From Candidatus Hodarchaeota archaeon (GTDB lineage Archaea > Asgardarchaeota > Heimdallarchaeia > Hodarchaeales > YT1-057): DNA of 7,342 bases. Below the pieces are notes generated by a model. That model did no database searches and was not told where the DNA came from. It was given only the letters and a program-made list of their open reading frames with translations. The stretch covers positions 1 to 7,342 of the forward strand of contig JAEOTI010000167.1 of the NCBI GenBank assembly GCA_016839955.1, read 5' to 3'. Both the position numbers and the translations under genes were made by a program. Below, in pieces: positions 1 to 6,666 of this stretch. Each line of letters starts with the position of its first letter. Within the stretch, counting starts at the first letter, position 1.

Positions 1-1787
1 AGTTCCTCTTTGTCATTGACTAACCAATATTCAAGTTCTTCTCTCCATTGATAAATCAACCCATTGGGAATAGAAATTGCAACAATATTAATATTATTTC
101 TTTGGTTCATTTCCAGAAAAAACTCGTATATTGCTCTTATTGCAATAAGAGTTTTCCCAACACCTGTTGCAATCTTTAAAATACCGTTTCGATTATTTTT
201 CATCCATTTCTCATATGCTTTTTTCTGGGGTGGTCTCCATATAATTGAATCAAGTCGTGGTGAAAAACCATGTGTGGTGCTAAGATATAACCATTTATCA
301 AGTCTTCTTCTTAACTCTATCAGGGACTTTGGGGCAAATGTGATAAGTTTTTCTTTAATAGCTGTAGGAACATCTATAACCAAGGCTCTATTAGCTTTAT
401 TTTCCCAGTATTTGTTAAATTTTTCTGTATCAGCTTTTATATATTCAATTTGCCCTTCGATCCAACTTTTATAAACTTTAAATTCTTCAATGTTACCTGT
501 CCAAGCTGTTTGCGATTCGTTTACTGAACCACTGAATGAAACTACATTACTTTCCCTATCTTTTAGAATCCCAACTTTTTGATGAAACATTGTACGATCT
601 GGATCTTCCATTATTATAATCTTCATTTGAAGTCGTTGTTTAGCAACTAACCAACCTAAAGCTGCAACATGATCCTTAACGATTTCTTCTTCTATTTTAT
701 CAAGATCACCAATAATATGATCTGAGATAATTTTCTCTTCTTCTTTTGAAAGTTCTTCACCAATATGTATCGCTTCAAGATCTCTCTTGCTAATTTTACA
801 GTTTGCTATCAATTTCATTTGACCGTTGTTCGCTATTAGTCCAGCAATTCCTCTGGCTGCAATGGAAAGAGCACTAGAAGAAAAAGATCCAGTTAATCTG
901 TTATATTCAACTGCATTATCTAAAACCTTGATAAGAAAGTCTTCTACGATGTTATCTTCATCACTATCATAAGCAAATTTTAAATTCAATTGTTTGAAAT
1001 TAGATCTTGGGCGTTTTTTAGGTTTTTGCCATTCTTCCTCTCTTTCTCTGATTTTATTCTTTATTTGGGAATTTATTAGTTCAGTTTTTGCTTTTCTTAA
1101 AAGATTCAGCCCTATTCCTTCTTCATCTTCACTCAATGACATAATACTTTCAATTATTTCTTCTTTTTCTTCTTCTAATTTGGTATTCTCGTACAATAAA
1201 CTTAGAATTTGAGCTTTTTTTGGCATATCGATTGAACCTAAAGCTTTGTATAGTCCATAACGTTTCTCGTAGTTTGATTCTTGACTTAAGACTTCTTGGC
1301 TTACTTTTTCTATTATTTCTTGTGATTTTCGATCACCAATAGTCCCTAAAATAATTAAGAACATTTTTTCTAGCTCATAAAAAGAGTATTTACTCATATC
1401 TTCATTATTTTTTGTCAGATTCTCAAATTCTTCGTGAACTAATTCTTTCAATTCCTTGAAATATTCTTCTTTTGCCAATAATTTAAAAAATAATTCTCCT
1501 CTAATGTGATTTAATCCGTCTTTTGGCTTCTGAGATCTTGAAATTAGTTCTGCAACAATTCTATTTGTGTCTAATAAAGGAAGTATAATCCGTTCCAGGA
1601 GATTGCCTTGAATCTCATCCTCGGGATAGAGCTGCAAAATTTTATCAATTATTTTACTATATTTTCCACTAAAAACTTCATTTAGATCGAGAGGATCTTC
1701 CTCAATTAAAGAATCAAGAATGACCAATAAATCGTCAATATTGTTACAATTAAGGAGAGCTTTTACTTTTTCATTTGTTGTCAGCAT
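1..1787 (-). CDS. PLD nuclease-SF2 helicase fusion protein, 3' part outside the window
   Basis: I translated the minus strand from the ATG at 1787. The frame stays open for 595 codons to the left edge, so the C-terminus is missing. Residues 1 to about 265 match nothing I recognise. They are rich in Leu, Glu and Lys, look helical, and include a highly charged stretch (about 195-255). Residues about 270-470 form a PLD-like nuclease domain: H402-x-K404, then SGSVN with N423, followed by a typical N-x-E-E segment. A helicase domain then begins, with WRPPQ before Walker A ATGVGKT (K545). The DEAD/DEAH box and later motifs lie beyond the edge. Known PLD nucleases of this kind cut DNA without metal ions, and the motor would supply ATP-driven translocation. 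The start has an excellent ribosome binding site and follows the 236-residue gene by 11 bases, so the two are probably one operon. Restriction or defence is an inference; repair is the alternative. Confidence 0.9.
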   Translation of the reverse strand, partial: MLTTNEKVKALLNCNNIDDLLVILDSLIEEDPLDLNEVFSGKYSKIIDKILQLYPEDEIQGNLLERIILPLLDTNRIVAELISRSQKPKDGLNHIRGELFFKLLAKEEYFKELKELVHEEFENLTKNNEDMSKYSFYELEKMFLIILGTIGDRKSQEIIEKVSQEVLSQESNYEKRYGLYKALGSIDMPKKAQILSLLYENTKLEEEKEEIIESIMSLSEDEEGIGLNLLRKAKTELINSQIKNKIREREEEWQKPKKRPRSNFKQLNLKFAYDSDEDNIVEDFLIKVLDNAVEYNRLTGSFSSSALSIAARGIAGLIANNGQMKLIANCKISKRDLEAIHIGEELSKEEEKIISDHIIGDLDKIEEEIVKDHVAALGWLVAKQRLQMKIIIMEDPDRTMFHQKVGILKDRESNVVSFSGSVNESQTAWTGNIEEFKVYKSWIEGQIEYIKADTEKFNKYWENKANRALVIDVPTAIKEKLITFAPKSLIELRRRLDKWLYLSTTHGFSPRLDSIIWRPPQKKAYEKWMKNNRNGILKIATGVGKTLIAIRAIYEFFLEMNQRNNINIVAISIPNGLIYQWREELEYWLVNDKEE

Positions 1788-1792
1788 TTTTG

Positions 1793-1800
1793 CCCTTCCT
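1793..1800 (-). promoter_or_regulatory. Strong Shine-Dalgarno site of the partial PLD-helicase gene
   Basis: The minus strand reads AGGAAGGG followed by five bases and then ATG at 1787. The site overlaps the TAG stop codon (1799-1801) of the upstream gene, an arrangement that often goes with translational coupling. It fixes the start codon of the downstream gene. Confidence 0.75.
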
Positions 1801-2509
1801 AGTTTATCGTTTGGGTAAATTTTTCTAAAAATTTATTAATCTGCTTCTCTTTTCTTAAACTGGGTTTATTAAGATATTTTAGAAGTTGATTATGTTTCTC
1901 GTGCATTCTAATAAGAGAATCATCGCACATGATATCATTTAGAAACCCATTTGGATCAGGTCTTACCTCAGGTTGAATACAAGGGAAACAGTCTGGACTA
2001 TAATTTTCAATATGGCGAACAAATTCTTTCCGTCGTCCAATATTTTCATGTGGTTCTTGAAATTCTTCTTTATAGTTCTCTTTAAAATATTTAAAACCAT
2101 CTCCGTGAATATAATAAACGACAGCAGATGCCAGATCCTCAATTCTAATCAAGACTGAATTCCTGTGATTACCAGTATGCATGATAGTTTGGTCATTTAG
2201 AAGGAAAAAGAAAAATCCCTGCATTCCTGACTCCCATCGAACTCCCTTTAATGAAGATTCTTCTCTAATTTTTCTTTTTTTTGCCTTCCTAATTTTGTCT
2301 CTCTCTTCTTCTGACCAGTCAATGGCAAAAAATACAAAAAAATCAGTATTGTTTACATTCAGTTGTTTATAGAATCCCCAACGACTTTCAAAGAATTTTG
2401 GGCAAGAAATGTATCCAGGTTTCCATTTCTGATTAATTAATGGTTTAGTCAGTTGTAATAACCATTTAATATTTCCTATTATTCGATATTCTTCCTTCCT
2501 CTCTGTCAA
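1799..2509 (-). CDS. Hypothetical protein of 236 residues, operon partner of PLD-helicase
   Basis: I do not recognise a family for this protein. It starts at TTG (2509); an in-frame TGA three codons upstream rules out a longer form. There is no clear Shine-Dalgarno site before the TTG, while a TATA-like stretch lies about 26 bases upstream, so a leaderless archaeal-type message is possible. The protein is soluble-looking, without a signal peptide or membrane segment, although residues 97-104 are hydrophobic (GFFFFLL). It has a basic run RKAKKRK (about 74-80), four cysteines (C36, C174, C177, C195; C174-F-P-C177 is a CxxC) and a basic helical C-terminus (about 205-236) that could bind nucleic acid. 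The 11-base spacing to the PLD-helicase gene suggests that it works with that enzyme, perhaps as a specificity, activator or inhibitor subunit. That role is inferred from position only. Confidence 0.75.
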   Translation of the reverse strand: MTERKEEYRIIGNIKWLLQLTKPLINQKWKPGYISCPKFFESRWGFYKQLNVNNTDFFVFFAIDWSEEERDKIRKAKKRKIREESSLKGVRWESGMQGFFFFLLNDQTIMHTGNHRNSVLIRIEDLASAVVYYIHGDGFKYFKENYKEEFQEPHENIGRRKEFVRHIENYSPDCFPCIQPEVRPDPNGFLNDIMCDDSLIRMHEKHNQLLKYLNKPSLRKEKQINKFLEKFTQTIN

Positions 2510-2701
2510 ATCATATCACTAAGTATAGCTTTAAATTAATAAGACAATCCTATGAATTTCTGCATTTTCAGTTGTAAATTTCTACAAAGTTCTCAAAATC
2601 TACTAATTGAGATAATCAGAATACTTTCTCTACAAATCAAAGACCTTTAAAATGAAACAGGATACCTTTTTAAAAAAGTGTTCCTCTTTTTTTGATATAA
2701 G
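2510..2701. other. Intergenic region with an imperfect AT-rich dyad
   Basis: No gene is visible. It contains the presumed promoter of the minus-strand operon. Near 2659-2684 there is an imperfect dyad in which GGATACC and TTTTT pair with AAAAAA and GTGTTCC with small bulges. On the minus strand this lies just after the doubtful reading frame 2702-2908 and is followed by T-rich sequence, so it might be a weak terminator. I see no RNA gene. Confidence 0.35.
2529..2541 (-). promoter_or_regulatory. Possible TATA box for the 236-residue gene operon
   Basis: The minus strand reads ATTAATTTAAAGC, centred about 26 bases before the TTG start at 2509. That is the distance expected if transcription begins at the start codon in an archaeon, and it fits the lack of a Shine-Dalgarno site there. 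A bacterial reading is weaker: a TATACT hexamer (2522-2527) has only a TTGTCT at 14-base spacing. In DNA this AT-rich, chance matches are common. Confidence 0.3.
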
Positions 2702-2869
2702 TTAATTTTCGGGGAATAACCATTTCATCAAATACATTCGAATCTTATTAATACCTTGGAAAGAATCCTTTCCTTTAACAGTAAGATCCAAAATATAGGG
2801 AGGTTCGAATTTTTTACCAAAGGATATGCGTGTTAATTTAGATGTCGTAAAATGGCACATTGACGACAT
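2702..2869 (-). CDS. Doubtful short reading frame, MSSMC start
   Basis: This is a 55-residue frame starting at ATG 2869; the same frame can be extended to a TTG at 2908. No Shine-Dalgarno site precedes either start. The peptide begins MSSMC, as does the longer frame at 6667-6960. The end pattern is loosely alike too: DSFQGINKIR then FPEN here, DESISRIRG then TPET there. The two may therefore be diverged copies, this one shorter and possibly decayed. I cannot name a family. The shared first codons coincide with a 16-base DNA repeat that is part of an inverted repeat, so the similarity could equally reflect a regulatory site and not protein homology. Confidence 0.25.
   Translation of the reverse strand: MSSMCHFTTSKLTRISFGKKFEPPYILDLTVKGKDSFQGINKIRMYLMKWLFPEN
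2842..2869. repeat. Inverted repeat ATGTCGT / ACGACAT, copy A
   Basis: ATGTCGT (2842-2848) and its reverse complement ACGACAT (2863-2869) are separated by 14 bases. The right arm lies inside the 16-base sequence GCACATTGACGACATT (2855-2870), which recurs exactly at 6946-6961. CTGGAAAT and CTTGAAAT follow in both copies with different spacing. This could be an operator for a dimeric regulator or the 5' end of a duplicated gene. Confidence 0.5.
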
Positions 2870-2879
2870 TCTGGAAATA

Positions 2880-2915
2880 CAATATTGATTCTTGAAATTA
2901 TATTTCAATATTGAT
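2880..2915. repeat. Palindrome cluster CAATATTG and TTGAAAT/ATTTCAA
   Basis: CAATATTGAT occurs twice (2880-2889 and 2906-2915); its first eight bases are self-complementary. Between them TTGAAAT (2892-2898) pairs with ATTTCAA (2902-2908) across three bases. The same CAATATTG core appears in one unit of the nearby 35-base tandem array (from 3077). It may be a regulatory site; AT-rich chance is also possible. Confidence 0.4.
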
Positions 2916-2965
2916 GGAGGGCTAAATCCATTCTATTAGTGAAATATGACATGTTATTACTTATA

Positions 2966-3140
2966 GTAATGCAATATTAGTTTGTATGTTGTGTAGTATA
3001 GTGTTGCAGTATTGGTTGGTATGTTGTGTAGTATAGTGTTGCAGTATTGGTTGGTATGTTGTGTAGTATAGTGTTGCAATATTGGTTGGCATGTTGTGTA
3101 GTATAGTGTTGCAGTATTGGTTAATATGCAGTGTAATATA
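2966..3140. repeat. Five head-to-tail copies of a 35-base tandem repeat
   Basis: Units lie at 2966-3000, 3001-3035, 3036-3070, 3071-3105 and 3106-3140. The two central units are identical, the fourth differs at two positions and the outer two at about five each, the usual pattern of an array that grew from the middle. Each unit begins GTGTTGCAGTATTGG and ends TGTTGTGTAGTATA. The unit has 12 G, 16 T, 6 A and 1 C, so about 80% of bases on the plus strand are G or T. There are no spacers, which rules out a CRISPR array. The period is not a multiple of three, so a conserved peptide repeat is not expected. It ends about 110 bases before the 99-residue gene. Possible roles are binding of a regulator, an iteron-like site or a neutral minisatellite. 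Confidence 0.92.
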
Positions 3141-3178
3141 ATTCTGTAGCCTTGTGGTACTTCCAAATCATCCAAAAT

Positions 3179-3187
3179 CTTATATAC
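3179..3187 (+). promoter_or_regulatory. TATA-like box upstream of the 99-residue gene
   Basis: CTTATATAC preceded by CCAAAAT looks like an archaeal TATA box with a purine/A-rich upstream element. Initiation 25-27 bases downstream would give a leader of about 40 bases that contains the Shine-Dalgarno site. The box lies just after the 35-base repeat array. Confidence 0.4.
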
Positions 3188-3235
3188 GATTCGTGTTTAG
3201 TGGTTAACAGAGAAATTTCTGAATAAAGAAGAAAT

Positions 3236-3243
3236 AAAGGTGA
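3236..3243 (+). promoter_or_regulatory. Shine-Dalgarno site of the 99-residue gene
   Basis: AAAGGTGA lies six bases before the TTG at 3250. The good match and spacing support translation from a TTG start, which otherwise would be hard to accept. Confidence 0.65.
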
Positions 3244-3249
3244 TTCAAT

Positions 3250-3549
3250 TTGAGAAAGCTAAGATGTACTGTTTGGAATAATGGTGGAAGTGGATGGGGA
3301 ATAAGAATAGGGAAAGAACGTAATCAATTAGATAAAGAAACTAAAAGTTTAACAATAAGATTAGCTAAAAATATTGTCACACTCCCCCTTACAGAGACTT
3401 TTTGGACAACTTGTCCAGAGATTCGTAGTTCAAGGATTCGCGACTATTTTTTTGAACAAGGGATAGAAAAATCGGATAAGAACGATTTCTGGGTTTACCT
3501 ACAAGAAGATATCGACGGAATATGGGAGGTTACAATGGAGTATAAATGA
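3250..3549 (+). CDS. Small hypothetical protein of 99 residues
   Basis: The gene starts at TTG with the Shine-Dalgarno site AAAGGTGA and ends at TGA. I cannot name a family with certainty. Its features look like those of a real conserved small protein: an early Gly/Trp motif NNGGSGWGIRIGKER (about residues 10-24), a central TETFWTTCPEIRS segment (about 48-60) and an acidic end with several tryptophans. The end holds FWVYLQ, IDGIWEV and the final residues MEYK. There is no signal peptide or membrane segment, and the composition suggests a compact beta-rich fold. It is the only plus-strand gene between the two helicase modules and converges on the large PLD-helicase gene with a 44-base gap. It is probably expressed on its own from the TATA-like box at 3179. 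A regulatory or immunity-type role is possible but has no direct support. Confidence 0.75.
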   Translation: MRKLRCTVWNNGGSGWGIRIGKERNQLDKETKSLTIRLAKNIVTLPLTETFWTTCPEIRSSRIRDYFFEQGIEKSDKNDFWVYLQEDIDGIWEVTMEYK

Positions 3550-3595
3550 AACTTAGACAATCTTCAGGAATTACGAGTTCTAAGTTGAAATTCCT
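3550..3595. terminator. Interleaved inverted repeats between convergent genes
   Basis: AACTTAG (3550-3556) pairs with CTAAGTT (3580-3586), and AGGAATT (3566-3572) pairs with AATTCCT (3589-3595). The two pairs interlock, so an RNA could form one hairpin or the other, or a pseudoknot. They fill the 44-base gap between the stop codons of the two convergent genes, which suggests a bidirectional terminator or 3'-end structure. There is no long T-run. Confidence 0.45.
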
Positions 3596-6536
3596 ATGAA
3601 TATGCAGCATATTCATCAATAAATTCGTCTTTGGGAAGATACTTTCGATATTGCTGATCAGAGAGATAGGAATAAATTGGTTGAGGGATTTCCGTCTCCA
3701 ATTGCCATTTGACCTTTATTGGTTTTTCTCCTTGATAATTCAAGCAGTGTACTTCTCCTAGGTAAAAAAATGTATTACCATAATGTTTATCTTTTGCTCT
3801 TAATCGTACAAACATCAATTTTCGATAATTTGGTTCCTTTTCTGTTATCACTCGACCATTCAATGATTCAAGTGTGGTTATATTCTGTGATTCCCAGTCC
3901 ATTGTTGTTGGGCTAGTAACTTCATCAGAATAATCTTGTTGTACTGTTGCATATTGTGGGCTTTTATCTATGGTAACAAACATAACCAAGAATTTAATAC
4001 TTTCTAATCTAATTATTCCAGCTGATCTTGGGCCAAAAAAGTGGTCTATGTTTTCTGTTGCTCTAAGTACTCTAAAATATTCTTTGACCTTCTTTTTAGT
4101 ATATAGAGCTCCGACATGTAGAACCTCTGTGAATTTTTGAAATTCTTCTCGTCGCAATCTTAATCGTTGTTCAATTTCTTTAGTTAAATCAGGCAGAGTG
4201 GTTTCTAAATCCATTTTAAGGAACCTTTCCCCTTCTTCAGAAATTATACTCCAGCCTGATTGTTTCTTATTGACTTCTTGTGTTAAGAGAATTTTAATTA
4301 ACTCTTCAAGAAGATTCTCATCAGTGAGGTTGTAATTTCTTTTTTCGATAGACAGTAGGTCTTGTCGTGTTTTTGATTCTCCGATCCAATTGTTTAGATG
4401 TTCTATGCATGTTGAAAGCGAAATTTGTGACTCTTCTTGGGAGAATGTAGATGATATTATTTCATATGCTAAAAAGGTGTAAATCGGGACTCGTTCTAAC
4501 CAGGCCATCATTTGAACTTCATTTTTCTTGTATCCTTGCTCCTTTTCACTCAATTCACCTATTTCACGTAAAAAATTCCACCATGATCCAAACGCAACAA
4601 TATAGTTTGAGACAATTTCTCCTTCATCTAAATAATCCAGAATATTTGGCTTTTTCCCCAATTTTTCCTTGGCTTTTTGGTACCTTCTTATGTAGGCTTG
4701 TCTAATAGGATCAATTAATCCAAGTCTTTCTATCATATCTTCGATCACTGATAATTGAAAATTAATTTCACAATTCTTTGGAAAGGGAAACTTATATTGA
4801 TGGGATGGATTTAATATTTTCTTTTTTTGATCCTCTAATATTTCTCGTAAAAATTCTCGTCCTATATGAGGATTTATCTGGCCTGTGAGAATAGCTGGAA
4901 TGGTGTATGCTTTTTTGTAATTTCCGATGAAGTCTAAGATAATCAAGTGATCTTTATCTTTAATTTTTCTTAATCCACGTCCCACCTGTTGAATGAATAT
5001 TGTCATGGACTCGGTTGGTCGTAATAACATGATTTTACGAATATTAGGTAAATCTACCCCCTCATTGAACACATCAACCGCAAAAATTATTCGTGCATCA
5101 CCAAGGTTTAATTTAATTTTAGCAGTACCTGGGTCTAATGCCCCTTTCCCACTAAGTACTGCAAGTGATGGAACTCCTTTTTCATTAAAAAACTCTGTCA
5201 TGAAATTCGCGTGATCTATACCAACACAGAAAGCCACTGTGGGGTCTCCAGGATGTTTTAAATATTCTTGAAGGATAAATTCTGCCCTTTTCTGAATACT
5301 GAGGCTATTTGAGAGCACTTCCCTATCATACCCCCTTCCCCGTCTCCAAGGAATCTTCTGATAATCTACTGCTTCATCAAAAATCCCAAAATATTTGAAT
5401 GAGCATAACCATTCTTTATTGATGGCTTCTGTTAAATTGCATGAATACGGGATGTTTTCATCACAAAGCAATGTGATATCTTTGCGATCCATTCGATATG
5501 GGGTAGCTGTTAAGCCTAACAGGAATTGAGGTTCAAAGTAATCCAATATCTTCAAATATGATTTTGCTTGAGCATGATGAAATTCATCAATCACGATGTA
5601 GTCAAACTCATCTGGTTCAAATCTCTGTAGTGTTGAGGTTCTACTAATCTTTTGTATTGTTACAAATAAGACATCGCTAATCTCTCGGGTAAACCATCCT
5701 TTTGATAACTGACCTGTTGTTCCGAATTGGCGAACATCTTGAAAGATCCTCTCCGCTTGCTCTAATATTTCGTGTACATGAGCAATAAATAGGATTTTGC
5801 GATATTTTTTTGAATCAAACGCTGCCAAATGTGTTTTTCCTAATCCAGTTGCCAATACGGTAAGCGCGCGCTGGTATCCAAGTCTCCTCGAGCGTTTTAG
5901 TTCTTCTAATGCTTCTGGCTGAGCATATCGCGGTATGGGAACATCTTTTAACAGATTTACTTCTTCACGTTCTCTATCAAAGGCGGTCGAATATTTAAAT
6001 CGCATCTTATAGTTTGATAACCATCTAATATCAATTTCTCTTGCTACTAGCCACAATTCTTCAAAATGAGATCTAGTATTCGTATAGTCTTCGGGAGTTA
6101 CAAAAGAAGAGAGTTTAACATTCCATTCAATATTCTTACTTAAAGCTGCTGACGTTAAATTTGATGAACCAACATATATTATCCCTTCTCCCGAATCTAA
6201 TTCGAAAAAGAATGCTTTAGCATGCAAATTCCCTTCGCTTGAATCAATAATCCGGATTGATATATTTCCCTCTTGTTGTAAGAGTTCTAATGCCTCTGGA
6301 TGAGTAAATTCAAGATATGTACCAGTAATAATCCTAACACTTTTTCTTAAAGAATTCAAATTTCGGGTCCATTCAATTAGTTTTCTAGCACCAGATTTAG
6401 TAATAAATGCAACCAGAATACACAAACTAGTTACGTTCATTTTAGAAAAGTTTAGTTCTAGTTCCTGAATAAATTCTCGAGTTATTACCTCAAAACTAGC
6501 AAAACTCTGGTTTTCATCCACGAATAATATCCCCAT
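3594..6536 (-). CDS. PLD nuclease-SF2 helicase-DUF3427-type protein
   Basis: This is a complete protein of 980 residues. Residues 1 to about 170 form a PLD-like nuclease domain: H105-A-K107 and GSSN with N126. Next is an SF2 helicase core: Walker A ATGLGKT (K234), motif II DEFH (317-320), TATP (343-346), motif V FNEGVDLP (490-497) and motif VI QQVGRGLR (516-523). A middle region (about 580-790) has no motif I recognise. The end (about 800-977) has the marks of a DUF3427 domain: LESIKF, DWESQNITT, FFYLGEVH and KPIKVKW. All catalytic motifs are intact. Proteins of this layout are annotated as helicase/type III restriction-like. The likely role is ATP-driven recognition and cutting of DNA in the cytoplasm, probably defence, with DUF3427 perhaps the reader module (inference). 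The ATG start is fixed by a TAG two codons upstream; no good Shine-Dalgarno site precedes it. Confidence 0.93.
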   Translation of the reverse strand: MGILFVDENQSFASFEVITREFIQELELNFSKMNVTSLCILVAFITKSGARKLIEWTRNLNSLRKSVRIITGTYLEFTHPEALELLQQEGNISIRIIDSSEGNLHAKAFFFELDSGEGIIYVGSSNLTSAALSKNIEWNVKLSSFVTPEDYTNTRSHFEELWLVAREIDIRWLSNYKMRFKYSTAFDREREEVNLLKDVPIPRYAQPEALEELKRSRRLGYQRALTVLATGLGKTHLAAFDSKKYRKILFIAHVHEILEQAERIFQDVRQFGTTGQLSKGWFTREISDVLFVTIQKISRTSTLQRFEPDEFDYIVIDEFHHAQAKSYLKILDYFEPQFLLGLTATPYRMDRKDITLLCDENIPYSCNLTEAINKEWLCSFKYFGIFDEAVDYQKIPWRRGRGYDREVLSNSLSIQKRAEFILQEYLKHPGDPTVAFCVGIDHANFMTEFFNEKGVPSLAVLSGKGALDPGTAKIKLNLGDARIIFAVDVFNEGVDLPNIRKIMLLRPTESMTIFIQQVGRGLRKIKDKDHLIILDFIGNYKKAYTIPAILTGQINPHIGREFLREILEDQKKKILNPSHQYKFPFPKNCEINFQLSVIEDMIERLGLIDPIRQAYIRRYQKAKEKLGKKPNILDYLDEGEIVSNYIVAFGSWWNFLREIGELSEKEQGYKKNEVQMMAWLERVPIYTFLAYEIISSTFSQEESQISLSTCIEHLNNWIGESKTRQDLLSIEKRNYNLTDENLLEELIKILLTQEVNKKQSGWSIISEEGERFLKMDLETTLPDLTKEIEQRLRLRREEFQKFTEVLHVGALYTKKKVKEYFRVLRATENIDHFFGPRSAGIIRLESIKFLVMFVTIDKSPQYATVQQDYSDEVTSPTTMDWESQNITTLESLNGRVITEKEPNYRKLMFVRLRAKDKHYGNTFFYLGEVHCLNYQGEKPIKVKWQLETEIPQPIYSYLSDQQYRKYLPKDEFIDEYAAYS

Positions 6537-6666
6537 CTTCTAATTTGCTATTTCTTTGCGAGTTATTTCAGTAGCGAGGAAATTTACTCTTAAAAATCTT
6601 TTGATAAGAAAAGTGATTCAATTGGATTCAGAAATTAAAAATCGATTAAATGAATATTAACAGCTT
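6537..6666. other. Short intergenic region upstream of the large PLD-helicase gene
   Basis: No gene is visible. On the minus strand TTTTTAAG (6589-6596) could serve as a TATA-like box; initiation about 26 bases on would give a leader of about 30 bases before the ATG at 6536. GATTCA occurs twice four bases apart near 6614-6629. The 97-residue frame upstream is on the same strand, so read-through from it is also possible. Confidence 0.3.

Noticed and set aside
64..474. Plus-strand open frame of 136 codons
   Set aside because: It lies opposite the PLD-helicase reading frame, whose catalytic motifs (HQK, GSVN, ATGVGKT) are on the minus strand.
994..1212. Plus-strand open frame of 72 codons
   Set aside because: It is antisense to the charged helical part of the same PLD-helicase gene, and its Ser/Phe/Leu-rich composition is typical of the complement of Glu/Lys-rich coding sequence.
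1973..2372. Two plus-strand open frames of about 60 codons
   Set aside because: Both are antisense to the 236-residue gene and have no ribosome binding site or recognisable motif.
2966..3140. Repeat array considered as CRISPR
   Set aside because: The units abut without spacers, are not palindromic, and no cas gene is present.
2957..3175. Minus-strand open frame through the tandem repeats, rich in Tyr, Thr and Gln
   Set aside because: The 35-base period is not a multiple of three, so successive units are read in different frames; the frame is open only because the unit lacks stops on that strand.
3719..5214. Three plus-strand open frames (3719-3916, 4451-4705, 4993-5214)
   Set aside because: All are antisense to the 980-residue gene, which has a full set of nuclease, helicase and DUF3427-like motifs.
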